A program made the translations under genes and the position numbers. 64,000 bases of DNA from Citrus sinensis (lineage: Eukaryota; Streptophyta; Magnoliopsida; Sapindales; Rutaceae). The notes below the pieces were generated by a model. It was not told the DNA's origin and did no database searches. It saw only the letters and a list, made by a program, of their open reading frames with translations. The stretch is taken from assembly GCF_022201045.2 (NCBI RefSeq), contig NC_068559.1, positions 2,144,501-2,208,500 of the forward strand. The letters are read 5' to 3'. Shown here piece after piece: positions 49,964 through 62,049 of this stretch (position 1 is the first letter of the stretch; each line of letters opens with the position of its first letter).

Positions 49964-52814
49964 ATAATAATTAAATGATGAGAAGTTATTTAACCTCATA
50001 TTAAAATTCTTGAATTGTATATGTTGTTAACCGTTCTTTATGTTATCTTAATTCTTTAATTTAATGTAATTCTCCATTATCTCACGATTTATCTATCTTG
50101 AAAGCTTTGCCATCTCGAAATACATCTTTCTCTCTCTCCATCCTTATCCAAGTACAATTTTCTGATGTTTGTATTATTATGTGCTGTGTTTTTTTTTTTT
50201 TAATAAACAAACGTTCATCCGTGGATACTCTTAGTACAGATGAATTTGTAGGACAACTCAGGTTATTACTTGTGACTAGATCAATGTCACTTCTGCCTTC
50301 CCAATAGGAAAATTGTTGACTGAAGGATAAAAAATCCTTCAATAGACTGGATCATAACATGAAAGAAGTATCGATTTGAATTAAACCTGATTCTTTTGAA
50401 TGCATGAGATTCCTTCTCGTCTTCAACATTTTCTCTGCAGATCATCGTAACTTGAGTGTGTGCCTGCAAAGGCATTCCAATGCTCTTGTCAATTTTGTGT
50501 TCAGTGAATTCTAGTAAATCCGGATCTAGTTTTCTCTTTTTTGAGTGAAAAAATAGCTAAAAGTCCCTTCTCAATCCTTTTGACTTGTATTTATAGATCG
50601 AAAAGAGTGGACTTAACAAGAGATTTGATTTTAGATATAAATCTCTGCCTTTCCTTGTTTTTGTTATATTTTACACCATTAGATTTTATAACCTTTTTTT
50701 TGGGTGTGTTCAAGTTTTCCATACGTGATGTTATTAGTAATCATGTGCACTTATTATTACATTTTTTTCATTAGATCAACAATCTTTTCCGAGTTTTGTA
50801 TGGGTAGTCGTGTAATTCTTTATGTGATCACGTCTTGGTTTTACTCTAGTTTGGATCCGGAGTAATCTTACTTGTTCTTAAATATATTCCTTAAAATATT
50901 TTTAGACACATGGCTAAATATTTTGGCACTTACATTTGCTATTTTCGTTATTTATTTCTATATTATATTGTTTGCTCTGCCTTTTATTTTTATTTTTTTC
51001 TTTTGCAATATTTTTGCTGCTAATGTTTTGAATGATTCAAGTTACTACCTTGATGCCATTTAACTAGACTGTTGGTCTTATTTAGGCACATCAATATTTT
51101 GGTTAATGTTGCTATAGAATGCACACCAACAGGTCGAGCCCAATGATTCTCGAATTGGATAACACATTAACTCCTTTCTTTTTGTATGATAGATTTATTT
51201 TCAACAGGGTTTGTCGTAATCTCTATTTCACTCGAGGATTGTGTGTACATATAAACCTCTCCAGAAACTGATTTCAATGAAGAACTGTTGTTCAATGTAA
51301 CGAACTAAATTAACTAGTACAAGAAAAACTGGAGCTTGAAATTAAACCCAAAAATAATAATAATAATAATTTAAAGTTTGTGCTTCTTTATAGTCAGAAA
51401 TAGAGATGTCATGGCCCACTCATGGATGAGTTTTTCTATGATATCATAAGCCTAATTCATACTCAATATTTTTCTCAATTAACATTGGATGTTTTCCCTA
51501 TCATCTCTAATTACATGCTGATTGATCATTTTTATTAGTCCCTATCATCTGGTAAGATTGCGTGAGCCAACTCTTACAAGATTTTGGTTATAATACTATA
51601 TAAAAGTTCATGGCCAAACTCATACATAGTAACTAGTTCAAGAGTCAAGAATTACCTTAGGGTTATATAAATATCTAAAGGTTCATTACAACTAATATGA
51701 GATTTTTCTCTTAACACCTTCTATTACGTGCAACTTGATCTTTCTACATAATTCTTATCATATGAAAAAGGTAGCGTGATTCCACTTGTGGATGAGTTTG
51801 GCATCGATAGCACATAGAAGCTTGTGTCTAATTCATACTCAAAATTTAGCTTATAAATTGAAAATTATCTCAAACTTATAAGTATTAAATAGGTCAAGAC
51901 TAAGTTGTCTTATATGAAACTACAAATATTTTTCTATAGTGCATTATCTTATAAATTTAGTAAAATTGTATTTAGCCTATCTGTCTGAACACGAAACTAG
52001 CAAACTTAGTTTACTCAAAATTATCAATTTATTGAGGTTTTCCTATTGTGCAACACATATTTTAAAAGAAAAAAAAAATGGTGCTACATGTTTCAACGAG
52101 TCGTTTAAACTGACCTTCCCATATATGATATAATTAATACACTACAGTCTTCCCAAATAATTATTCTAAATTTTTCATAGTGAATTACTTGATAACTTAC
52201 GTAGTTTCCAGTCAAATTAGAACGAAGAAGTCAATATAATTCCTTCAGAAAGTCAAAAAAAAAAAAAATTGCGTTCTTGGTAATTACAGTGCTTTCAATT
52301 TTATCAAGCTGACGACTACGAAATAAGTGTCTAGACTTCAACGAAGGACTCAATATTAAGTGAGGAATCAACTCCACGTATTCTTATGGCCAAATAATAT
52401 ATATATTTTTTTATTTAGTGGTCAAAGAATATATGCTTGACTACAATTGAGTTAACAAGATCTATGCCATAACTAAATGTGATCTTTCTGATCTGTACAT
52501 TAAATAATGAAAAATTATATTCAACCCACCAATTAGCGAGACTCGCCTCAATCCGACCAAAGCGAATTTATTGTGCAAAATTTTGTCATTAATTCAAAAG
52601 TTAGAATAATTTTATCATTATTTTAACTTCTGTTTACTCTTTCATATGGGATTGCTGGGGTTGGAGTGAGCTCCTTCTCTCTATCATTATTCTTAATTAA
52701 CTAACGCGCACGTCAATTTTCTTAACGTAAGTCGTAAGTGACGGGTTTGATTTTTCTCAATAAAGTATTTGCTTCTACTAATTCTACACAATTATTTCAA
52801 GTATAATATATTAT

Positions 52815-52928
52815 GGGAACTGCTACCTTATGTTTTAGTAAGGTACAGTCGCTCACAAAACTGAACTATGAATTTCATTATCAGTAAAAAAGACTGTACC
52901 TTATATGAAATGTAAGGTAGTTAAATCC
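52815..52928. mobile_element. 114-bp Mutator-like MITE
   Basis: Left end GGGAACTGCTACCTTATG...AAGGTACAGT, right end its imperfect inverse. It is flanked by a perfect 9-bp duplication ATATATTAT (52806-52814 and 52929-52937). The paralogous spacer near 42786 has the single uninterrupted site. Confidence 0.85.
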
Positions 52929-52941
52929 ATATATTATATAT

Positions 52942-53685
52942 AAGGAAAAGGACAAACACACCCCCAACGTTTAGGTAAAGGGACAAAAACCCACTTAACG
53001 TTTTAAAAAAGATATTCACACTCCAATTTATTATAATTGTACCATTCTACCCTTCTAGCATATAAAAAATTATTAGATTATCTAATTGGTCTATATATTA
53101 TTAATAAAATTATAAATAGACAAGTTGGATATTATAAAAAAAAATTATAAATATACCCTCATTGCCCAATTCCTCTATTTAAATTTTTATCAATAATCAA
53201 TTTTCAAAAAAAAAATCTATACACCTAAAACAATTGTAAATAAATTATAATTTTAAAAATAAAATTGGTTATTAATAACCAATTTTATTTAAACTTTAAA
53301 CTTGTATATTTAACAATTCTCCACATGTCAATCATTTAAACTTGTATATTTATAACTAATTTTCTATGTTATTTATTATAGTATTAATAATCAATTTTAT
53401 TTTTAAAATTATAATTTATTTACAATTTTTTTAAGTGTGTAGATGTCTTTTTTAAAAATTGGTTATTGATAAAAATTTAAATAGAAGAATGAGGTAATGA
53501 GGGTATATTTATAATTTTATTAACAATATATAGACAAATTGGATAATCTAATAGTTTTTTTTATACTAAAAGGGTATAATGGTAAAATTATAATAAATTG
53601 GGGTGTGAATATCTTTTTTAAAACGCTAGGGAGGTTTTTATCCCTTTGTCTAAACGTTAGGGGTGTGTTTGTCTTTTTCCCTTAT
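52942..53685. mobile_element. 0.74-kb fold-back element
   Basis: The ends AAGGAAAAGGACAAACACACC and, inverted, AAGGGAAAAAGACAAACACACC start arms that run through nearly the whole element (CAACGTTTAGGTAAAGGGAC against GTCTAAACGTTAGG inverted). It is absent from the paralogous spacer, confirming insertion. The target duplication is obscured by flanking TA repeats. Confidence 0.85.
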
Positions 53686-54028
53686 ATATATTTGCTTTTA
53701 CTTGGACAAGTTGATCTTTTCGTCGTATATAAATCGCATTGTAATCGTTAATTATTTGAAGAAAGAGAAACAGCAGGAAGTTTCTCCATAACCAAGAGTT
53801 CAGAGATTCATTGCTTTAAATTGTATCAAGAATCCAGCCGGCAACTTTGAAAGCGAAATATTATAAGAGTCTTAACTTCACCGAAGGAATCAATACTTAC
53901 TATTTAATGCCACTAGTTCTTATTCAAAGTATTAGTTCTTGACTACTTGAAATCTATCCCATGTGTCTAATGGATATTGCTCAGCATATTCAACAAATCT
54001 CATGCCCATATCATTTTTCTTTCCCTTA

Positions 54029-54937
54029 AGGTGCGTTTAGCATTGAATTATGATGTATTGAATTATTTTTAATGCAGGTGTATTGTATTATATTATATTG
54101 TATTAGCATTGTATTATAATAATATTGTATAACGTTTGGTGTTATACTGTACTGTATTAATTTTTTATGATTAACTTAAATTATATATTTAGAAAATAAT
54201 ATTTATTAGTACATAGAAAAATATTAAATATAGAAGTCTTAAATTTTAGAAATTTAACATTATTTTTTAGTATAAATGTTAAAAGGTATCATAATTTTTT
54301 GTAAAGATCGAAACTTATAGCCTTATATTTTCGGCAGCATAACATTTATTTTTTAGTATTTTTTAAATATATAAAATGTGAAATAAAGATCAAAGTGAAT
54401 AATTTAATCAAATAATCTCTAAATAATATCATAACGGAATGATATTTTATGTTATTATTTTTATTGTTATTAATTTTAAATTAATATTAATTAAATTTAT
54501 TCATATATAAATATTTATTGTTAGTTATATTAAATTTTTAAATAATAATCAATTCTTATACATGAATTATTAAATAATTAAATAATACATTATTTAGTTA
54601 TATTTTTAATACAATAAAAATTAAAACATGAATAATAAATTATAAAACTATTAATTTTTTTAATAATTATGATGTAAAAATAAAAAATAAATATTAATAT
54701 TATCAAATAATCTATTAAATTAAAAAGTTATATTTATTTATTATTATTGAAAAAAGCAAAAGTAAATAAATAAATAAATAAGAGAAGCAAAAGCAAAACG
54801 TTAATACGGTAGTTACCGCATTAGCACACCCCCTTTATCTCAATACAATTTCTTTCTAAACATGACCTTGATATTAAATTAATGTGAAAAGTATTATAAT
54901 ACACTATAATCACATACTCCAAAGTCCAAACACACCC
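54029..54937. mobile_element. PIF/Harbinger-like non-autonomous element
   Basis: 909 bp between TTA repeats (54026-54028 and 54938-54940). Ends AGGTGCGTTTAG and, inverted, GGGTGTGTTTGG. AT-rich core, no transposase. The paralogous site (around 43115-43130) is empty. Confidence 0.8.
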
Positions 54938-55440
54938 TTAGTGCAAAATTAGCCCTATACCAAAAAATACAGCCAACCACCGTTGCAATACTCGGCCGTC
55001 GATTCCCTCAAACAAGCACTATGATATAGACTTTAGGCAAAAATATATTATTTTAAACGACGAATACAATTTCGGTGGCTAAAACCTTTGTCGTGACGAT
55101 TTATTTTATGCCATGCAATTAAATATACCTTGACTAACTTACAGTTTGAAGGTTAAAACAAAAAACAAAAAAAAGTTTATCGTTGCAGAACGCATCGTTT
55201 TCATGTAGCCTGAAGCAATTAATCACCCCAAGCAAGTACAATGGCGACATGGTGGAAAAAAAACGACGTCTTGTTCAAATTCACTCTTAATTGGTCGCTC
55301 CAAGTGTCGCATCATTAATTCTTTTCCGACTATCAAATCTATCTTTTCAGCCAACTCTCTTCTACCAACCATCATCTGCCTTGTCGTTGGCTAGAATCTG
55401 TCAAAAGCCCTCAAGAGTGGCGTTCGCTTGTAAAACGCGG

Positions 55441-55461
55441 CGGCTGCATCTCATGCAGCCG
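55441..55461. other. Perfect hairpin followed by poly-T
   Basis: CGGCTGCAT-CTC-ATGCAGCCG: 9-bp perfect arms, 3-base loop, then seven T. It sits where C-type and D-type spacers diverge, so it may be the terminus of an element more than a functional site. Confidence 0.5.
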
Positions 55462-56265
55462 TTTTTTTATTATTTTTTAAGTGATTTTATAACCGGCCAC
55501 CGGTTATAATAGCTTCTTTTTTATTTTTTGAAAAACCTTAAAATAGTTAAGATAGAGTATTTCTAAAAAGTTCTATTAATTTTATTCTTTAAATATCTAT
55601 TAGTTTACCTATGTTGTAAAAAGAAGAATGAAAAAATATATTATTCTCCAAAAGACTCTTCAAATAGAAATAAGATAATATTATTTTTATATGTTATTCT
55701 CCAAAAAACTCTTCAAATAGAAATAAGTTAATATTATTTTAATCAAATAAATATTTTTTCAAATGAAAGTAAATGGTAATTAAAGTACTTTTTTGTTTTT
55801 TCTCTCCCTCTAATAAAAAGTAATAAATGTAAATTAAAGAGTAAGAAAACAGCTCTACAAAATTGAATAGAGATAATCATTTCTTATTGAAGAATCTTAA
55901 TTGGAGTGTCTTTTGGAATCTTGAATATTGATGTAGCTCTTCAAATAAGTAATAAATTCTTATTTGAAGAGTTTTTTTAGAGATGCTCTTATATATACAT
56001 ATAAAAAAAAAAACTAAAACTTAAATAAAACTTAAATCTTCTCTCTGTCTATTCACTTAACGTTAAAAACTACTCAACTTTATCCTCCCTTCTTGCAATT
56101 ACGTGTGTGTGTGTGTGTGAATGATTATTTCAGGATTAGTTTAACAAACAACCATATTGTCTTTTCTTCTACTCACAATAATTTTCAACTTTTCCTCGAA
56201 TTTTTTGTTCAATTTCCTTATCTGGGCATTGTTTATTGAGTAAAAGTATTAATTTTTGTCATCAG

Positions 56266-56299
<34 letters not shown>

Positions 56300-56799
56300 T
56301 GTTCCAATCAGGAATTTTAAAGTGCGGGAAACCTTTAAAATCACATGGTTTTAAAGGCTTAAAACTGTAAGCATTTAAAGCCGTGTGGTTTTAAAGCTTT
56401 CCCAGACTTTCCCGCCCTTTAAAATCCCTGACCAGAAAACTACTCATATATATATATATTGTGTTTGGTGAAATTAGGGGTTTGAAATTCTTGGAGCTAT
56501 TATTTGAATATTTTTATGCTTATCAAGTGTTTGATAAAATTCCTAAGGGAATCTAGTAAAAGAAAACATAAAATATGCCAATAAATGAAGGAAATTGGAA
56601 GCGAAGTTTAGCAGATCTTGAGAAACTTTTGCAAAATTAGGATATGAAGATGAATTTGCTTTTCAATTTGGCCAATGGATTTAGGAATTAGGTGTGATGA
56701 CATTAGATCCCCCCTCCAAAAAAATATTCCTTCATAAGAACTTTAGAAATTGGGGATCTTTCTATTATTGTTCACTTCATCTTGGTATGTAATTTATCA
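55462..56799. other. D-specific intergenic DNA
   Basis: No counterpart between B and C. Contains a local repeat near 55640-55750 (TTATTCTCCAAAA, CTCTTCAAATAGAAATAAG twice), a (GT)n tract at about 56104-56119 and a (TA)n tract at about 56266-56294. No gene seen. Confidence 0.5.
56305..56445. mobile_element. Inverted-repeat MITE-like element between TA repeats
   Basis: The left arm (CAGGAATTTTAAAGTGCGGGAAA, then CACATGGTTTTAAAG) is mirrored by the right arm (CTTTCCCGCCCTTTAAAATCCCTG). It lies between TA-repeat tracts, which hide any TA target duplication. Confidence 0.6.
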
Positions 56800-57391
56800 T
56801 CTTTCTTTATTTAAAAAAAAAATTGATTTCTATGGCTACATATTGTTATTAAAATTATGTGAGACTATATAAATTGCCTTTATAAAAAACATTGAGACTA
56901 AATTAATTACCAATTATATTTGTAAAAATTATCACAAATCACAACTACTTGAGACAATTATATAACGTCGCAATATGTGAACTTCAACAATAGAAAAATA
57001 GCATTGCTAATTATATATTTGAACACACAAATGATGATTTTTAATAATTATTGAGACTTTATTTACAAACTCTTGAGACAAATATTATAGTCATTATAAA
57101 TCATTTATTGTGACAAATATGAAGTGTCATTAATTGTATTTTTTAATCTCTAATTTGACCATTTTTAATACCATTTGTGACAATTTTAACTTAATTTTAA
57201 GGCAATGATTTTTGTCACATAAATATATTTTTAATATGTTGAAAATAATTTTGGTTACTAGAACTTTTTAAGACGGTCTTTTTACGACTAACATGTGACG
57301 ATATATTTTTTGTCACAGAAAATACAAGATGACTAATTTGTTATCTTTTGTGACTAAATTTTTTTAATAAAATAACATTTTTCTTGCAGTG
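56800..57391 (-). mobile_element. CACTA-like terminal remnant
   Basis: Read on the minus strand from 57391 it begins CACTGCAAGAAAAATG, like CACTA/EnSpm termini. Repeated subterminal GTCACA/TGTGAC motifs follow (for example near 57295, 57315, 57348 and 57205). The opposite terminus was not found, so its extent is a guess. Confidence 0.5.
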
Positions 57392-57966
57392 ATTAAGATA
57401 GCAGTATAATGTTTGGTCAAATTTTTAGCTTTCTTTTTTATCTTTTATATCTAGCAAAAAGTATCACAACAAAAGATATTTATCCATTCTTAAAATTCCC
57501 TTAAAAAAGGAAAAAGAAAAAGAAGATTTATGGCTATAATAGCAATTATATAGTCACAATGTAAAATCTATCGAATCCATACACTGTGCTTTTCTTTTTT
57601 TCTTAGAGATCACTCCTCCACCCACCATCGTCGCAAAATCCATCGATTATTCTATCAACCAAGGTAACAATCTACCCGTCCGTCACAGCCAATATTGAAG
57701 ATGTGAAACCGCGCCTTGAAGGGATGAAGCATGGCTACATAAAAAAATGATAAAAGAAAGCAAGATATAATAAACTATGAGAATAGAACCAGACTAATGA
57801 TAATCTTAATAAAATGAGAGTTTGAATTTTTCTTTTCTTGTTGCCAATATTGAATCTCCCCTCTAATTAATTAACTATCTGTGGAATATATTCCTTTCAC
57901 TTAATTATAAGTCAGAACTTCATTAAGGGATTATGATAAGTTTTGTAATGGACCGTTGGTGAGTGA

Positions 57967-58121
57967 TGACCGAAGACAAATCACTACACGACTAATTTTG
58001 AAAAACATAAATTTATTTCTTAGTATAGATACAGACGAATCATGTATCAAGTTGCATGTCGAAAACGTTGTTCATGAGTTTCGTTGAACTTGACAACCCC
58101 ATACCACCCTTCTATATATAA
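57967..58121 (+). promoter_or_regulatory. Promoter of CYP79 copy D
   Basis: TATATATAA at 58113-58121. Upstream blocks TGACCGAAGA (57967-57976) and ACAGACGAATCATGTATCAA (58031-58050, continuing to GCATGT) correspond to those of B and C; the GCGTCA core of the second block is changed to GTATCA here. Confidence 0.65.
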
Positions 58122-58252
58122 TGACGAATGGAGAACCCCCTCTTCATTCAATCAATATCCATCAAGAATAATATTAATTGCTTTTTTTTGTTTTGATAGC
58201 CACAAATCGTTTGGCTTTACTCTTGAATCCAAAAATTGCCTTCATTAATATT

Positions 58253-60211
58253 ATGGATTTCCTTTCTTATCTTGAAGATATTCCCATTTTTGAATCCACA
58301 TATATTGTTTGGGTGACGCTACTTGTTGCCCTTGTTACACTAACAAGCTTCCACCTGAAATCCAAAACTATTCGGAAGTATGTGATGGACATGCATTCAT
58401 TCGTTCAGAATCAACCGTTCAAGGTATATTATATTTACTTTTCGGTTTCCCTTATTTATTTATTAGGAACAATAATTGTATATTTTTATTTGACATATAA
58501 ACTAATTTTATTGCAAATGAATGAATTTATCCAGCAGATTCGAAGAAGTACGGACCAGAAAAGAATGAAGCAACCACCTCTGCCCCCAGGCCCGGCTGCA
58601 TGGCCAATAGTCGGGAACCTTCCAGAGATGTGGAGGAATAAGCCGACCTTCAAATGGATACACAGTGTGATGAAAGAACTTAACACCAATATTTCTTGCA
58701 TTCGGTTTGGAAATGTTCATGTGATTCCAGTGACTTCCCCAGAAATAGCCTTGGAAGTTCTAAAAGATAACGATTCAATTTTTGCAACGAGGCCGCTCAC
58801 AATGGGGACAGAGTACTCTAGCCGTGGATTCCTGTCAGTGGCAGTCGTGCCATGGGGTCAACAATGGAAGAAAATGAGAAAGATGGTTGCTTCTCACGTG
58901 TTGAGCTCAGCCCGACTTAACTCCTTAATCTCTAAGAGAAGAGAAGAAGCTGACAATATTGTTCGATTCATTTATAACCAATGCCGCAAAAGTGCTTCTG
59001 CCGCAACAGTTGTAGATGTAAGACTTGCGACCCGCCATTATTGCGGGAACGTTATTAGGAAGATGATGTTCAACAGGAGATACTTTGGCGAAGGAAAAGA
59101 AGATGGAGGGCCAGGATTTGAAGAAGAAGAACACGTTGAATCACTCTTCGTTGTACTCCAACACCTTTATTCCTTCACTCTTTCAGATTACGTTCCCTGG
59201 ATGAGAGTATTCGATCTAGAAGGCCATGAAAAGCTTATAAGTGCGGCCATGAAAACTGCCAACAAGTATCACGATTCCATGATAGATGAGAGAGTACAAC
59301 AACGGAGACATCATCCTGACAACAAGAAGGAAGCTCACAACGACCAGGACTTGCTAGATGTTCTTATTTCAGCAAAGGATGAAAATGGGGATCCATTGTT
59401 ATCCGTAGATGAGATCAAATCTCAATGCATGGTACGTTGGATATCTTATTTATTTAATACATTAATTTTTATATTATTAATTGCTCATGTTATATATAAT
59501 CAGGTCGCGGTCTCGAATTTTAATGACAAATTAACCGATCGATAAATTAACATATGTACGTACTTGCAGGATCTGACACTTGCAACAGTGGATAATCCAT
59601 CGAATGCAGCAGAATGGGCAATAGCGGAGATGATCAACCAGCCAGAAATTCTCCAAAAAGCAACAGAGGAGATCGATAGAGTTGTTGGAAAAGAAAGACT
59701 TGTTCAGGAATCTGACGTCCAGCAGCTCAATTATATCAAGGCTTGTTTAAGGGAAGTGCTTCGCCTTCATCCCGTGGCACCGTTTAACCTGCCTCATGTT
59801 TCAACTCGCGATGCCACTGTCGCCGGTTACTTCATTCCCAAAGGCAGTCACGTTCTGCTGAGCCGAATAGGGCTTGGCCGGAACCCTAACGTCTGGAAAG
59901 ATCCATTGAAATTCATACCTGAACGTCATATTGGTTCAGTGGACGATCATCATCATCAAGTAGAGTTGGCGGAAACAGAATTGAGATTCCTTTCATTCAG
60001 CAGAGGAAGGCGCAGTTGCATGGGCATGGCACTTGGGTCTGAGATGTCTGTAGTGCTTTTGGCAAGGCTTCTTCAAGGGTTTGAATGGAGCGCGCCATCA
60101 GGTGAGGAGAAGATTGACCTCTCCGAATCAAAATACGACCTCCTTATGGCTAAGCCGTTGCGTGCACGTGCAAAGCCCCGGTTGGCTGCTGAGTTGTACC
60201 CAGCTAATTGA
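58253..60211 (+). CDS. CYP79: CYP79-family cytochrome P450, copy D
   Basis: join(58253..58423, 58535..59431, 59570..60211), 569 residues. It has the three-exon plan of the other copies. Motifs: anchor [43 protein letters not shown], heme loop [10 protein letters not shown] (Cys506; Ser before Cys as in C), C terminus LYPAN. Intron 1 (111 nt) has no stop and is a multiple of three, so an unspliced message would add 37 residues, mostly hydrophobic, giving 606 residues. Copies A and C have a TGA in that intron. I prefer the spliced form because GT and CAG sites are shared by all four copies. A few private changes (W for R at residue 20, [19 protein letters not shown]) lie outside recognised motifs. 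Substrate unknown. Confidence 0.94.
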
Positions 60212-60590
60212 ATGACATCAATATATTGGGCATGCCTTTTTTTGTTTTTTTTTATAGATGATATCGCCATCGTTTTATTTTAATTTATTCATCCTGTAAT
60301 AAGTGTACTCTATTTGTTTTATTTTAATAATGTTTCTCTCCTACAGCCGGAGTTTGCAAAGATAAAAAACAAGTACTAAAGAATTGCATGTTTAGACCAG
60401 TGGTGCAAGCGTTTCTTTATGTTATACACATCCCATGAAGGACAAGTAATTAACAAATCAATCATTTGTTGGTCAAAACTCATGACCATGCATGTGATTC
60501 TTTGGTTGTCGATAACTATTTATATGGGATTGCTTTTTATACGTATCAAGAAAATGCTGCGATCTTGCGAAAGTTTTGAGAAGCTCAAAA
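60212..60590. other. 3' flank of CYP79 copy D
   Basis: Does not match the 3' flanks of B or C, so the duplicated unit ends near the D stop codon. No gene seen. Confidence 0.5.
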
Positions 60591-61935
60591 CTTGTTGGGT
60601 ATTGGCTTTGTTTACCTTGTTGGGTATTGGCTCTCTCATGACTCGGAATGCTCTTCTTGTCTTGACTTTTGTTTGCCTAGGTTTTTCCTTAATCTCCAGG
60701 TGCCTTATAGGGCATTGGTATTTTCTTGGCATAGGGAAAAATGATTTATTATGGAAGAATATTATCACAAAACTTTTTCTCCTTATTAGCCTAAGTATGT
60801 TTTTCCTTGTTATTAACTTTAGGAGAAATGAAATATTTTTCAAAAAGATATTATTATGAAAATTTTCCTCTTTATCCGTGTAAGGGAAAAACGAGCTATT
60901 TCGGAAGAATAATGTTAAGGAGCTTTTCTTCTTTATTGGCATAGCAAGTTTTTTCTCTTTGTTGGTCTTTAGAATTTTTTTCCTTAGTAGATGAAAAGTG
61001 ACTTATTCCGGAGGAATAGTATTATGAAACTTTTTCTCTTTATCTGGCTAGGGGAAGTATTCCCTTTTTATTGATCTCGGGAAAAATGAGTTATTTTAAG
61101 GGAATTGTTTGGGAACTTTTCCTTATTAGTGTAAGAAAAAGTAATCTATTCTAGAAGAATATAAGTAGGAAATTTTTCATTTTTCTCTTAAACAAGTTTT
61201 TCTTTTTCCTCTTTGTTAGCCTAGGGAGAAGTGAGCTATTCTGAATAAATATTATTATCTAACTTTTCCTCCTACTTGACCTAGGGGAAGTTTTCCATTT
61301 TTCTTAACTTAGGAAAAATGAGTGATTCCCGAAAATGATTATTTGAGAGCTTTCTCGCCTTCTTGAAGTAGGGAAGGGTGGCATTTTCTTAGATTTGATT
61401 GCTCTTATGGCCTTGGTTTTTGTTTGTCTCGATTTTCTCTTAGCCTTTATTTTTCCTTAGCCTATATTTGCCTTGTTGAACATTGGCCTTTTCTTAGCTT
61501 GCAATTGTGGCCTTAGCTTTTGTTTGCCTCGGTTTTTTCTTAACCTTTATTTTTCCTTAACCTTTGTTTGCCTTGTTGAAAAGTGACATTTTCTTAGCTT
61601 GACTTGCTTTTGTGGCCTTGGCTTTTGTTTGCCTCGGTTTTTTCTTAGCCTTTATTTTTCTTTAGCCTTTGTTTGCCTTGTTGCAAAGTGACTTTTCTTG
61701 GCTTGGCTTGCTCTTGTGGCCAAGTTTTTGTTTGCTTCGGTTTTTCCTTAGCCTTTATTTTTCCTTATTCTTTGTTTGCCTTGTTGAACATTAGTCTTCC
61801 CGTGGCTTGGCATGCTCTTCTTGCCTTGACTTTTTTTCTTAATTAATTTTTTAAGTTACCATTTGCCTTTGGAAAAGTGATTTATTTTGGAGGATTATTA
61901 TTACAGAACCTTTCCTCCGTTTTAGCCTAAGAAAG
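60590..61935 (+). repeat. Degenerate tandem-repeat array
   Basis: 61409-61820 contains four units of 100-105 bp starting at 61409, 61509, 61614 and 61718, each with GGCCTTGGCTTTTGTTTGCC, TCGGTTTTT, TTAGCCTTTATTTTTCC and TTTGCCTTGTTGAA-type blocks; a related unit lies near 60600-60720. From about 60720 to 61370 a second motif recurs at irregular spacing: GGGAAAAxTGAGxTATTxxGGAxGAATATTATTA followed by a TTTTCCTCxTTATTxGCCTAGG-type block. No coding constraint is seen; the long frame at 60419-60859 is part of this array. Confidence 0.8.
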
Positions 61936-62049
61936 TTTTTTTTTTTGGATCCAATACAGTACTTAATAAAGCCCAAAAATGATATAGTACTAATGTAATA
62001 TAGTGCTCACTCTTAATGCAACATTATGAGGTGATCAAATAAGCTCTTA

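Larger units (their letters stand above)
50028..55425 (+). repeat. Duplicated CYP79 3' flank and spacer between C and D
   Basis: 50028-50340 aligns with 35378-35690; about 50335-52805, 53690-54025 and 54940-55425 align with 40226-43680. Interruptions are the elements at 52815-52928, 52942-53685 and 54029-54937. No gene is seen. Differences from the partner include a missing 128-bp duplication and many substitutions. Confidence 0.88.

Noticed and set aside
60419..60859. 146-codon frame with hydrophobic stretches
   Set aside because: It lies in the degenerate tandem array, its hydrophobicity comes from T-rich repeats, and no family is recognisable.
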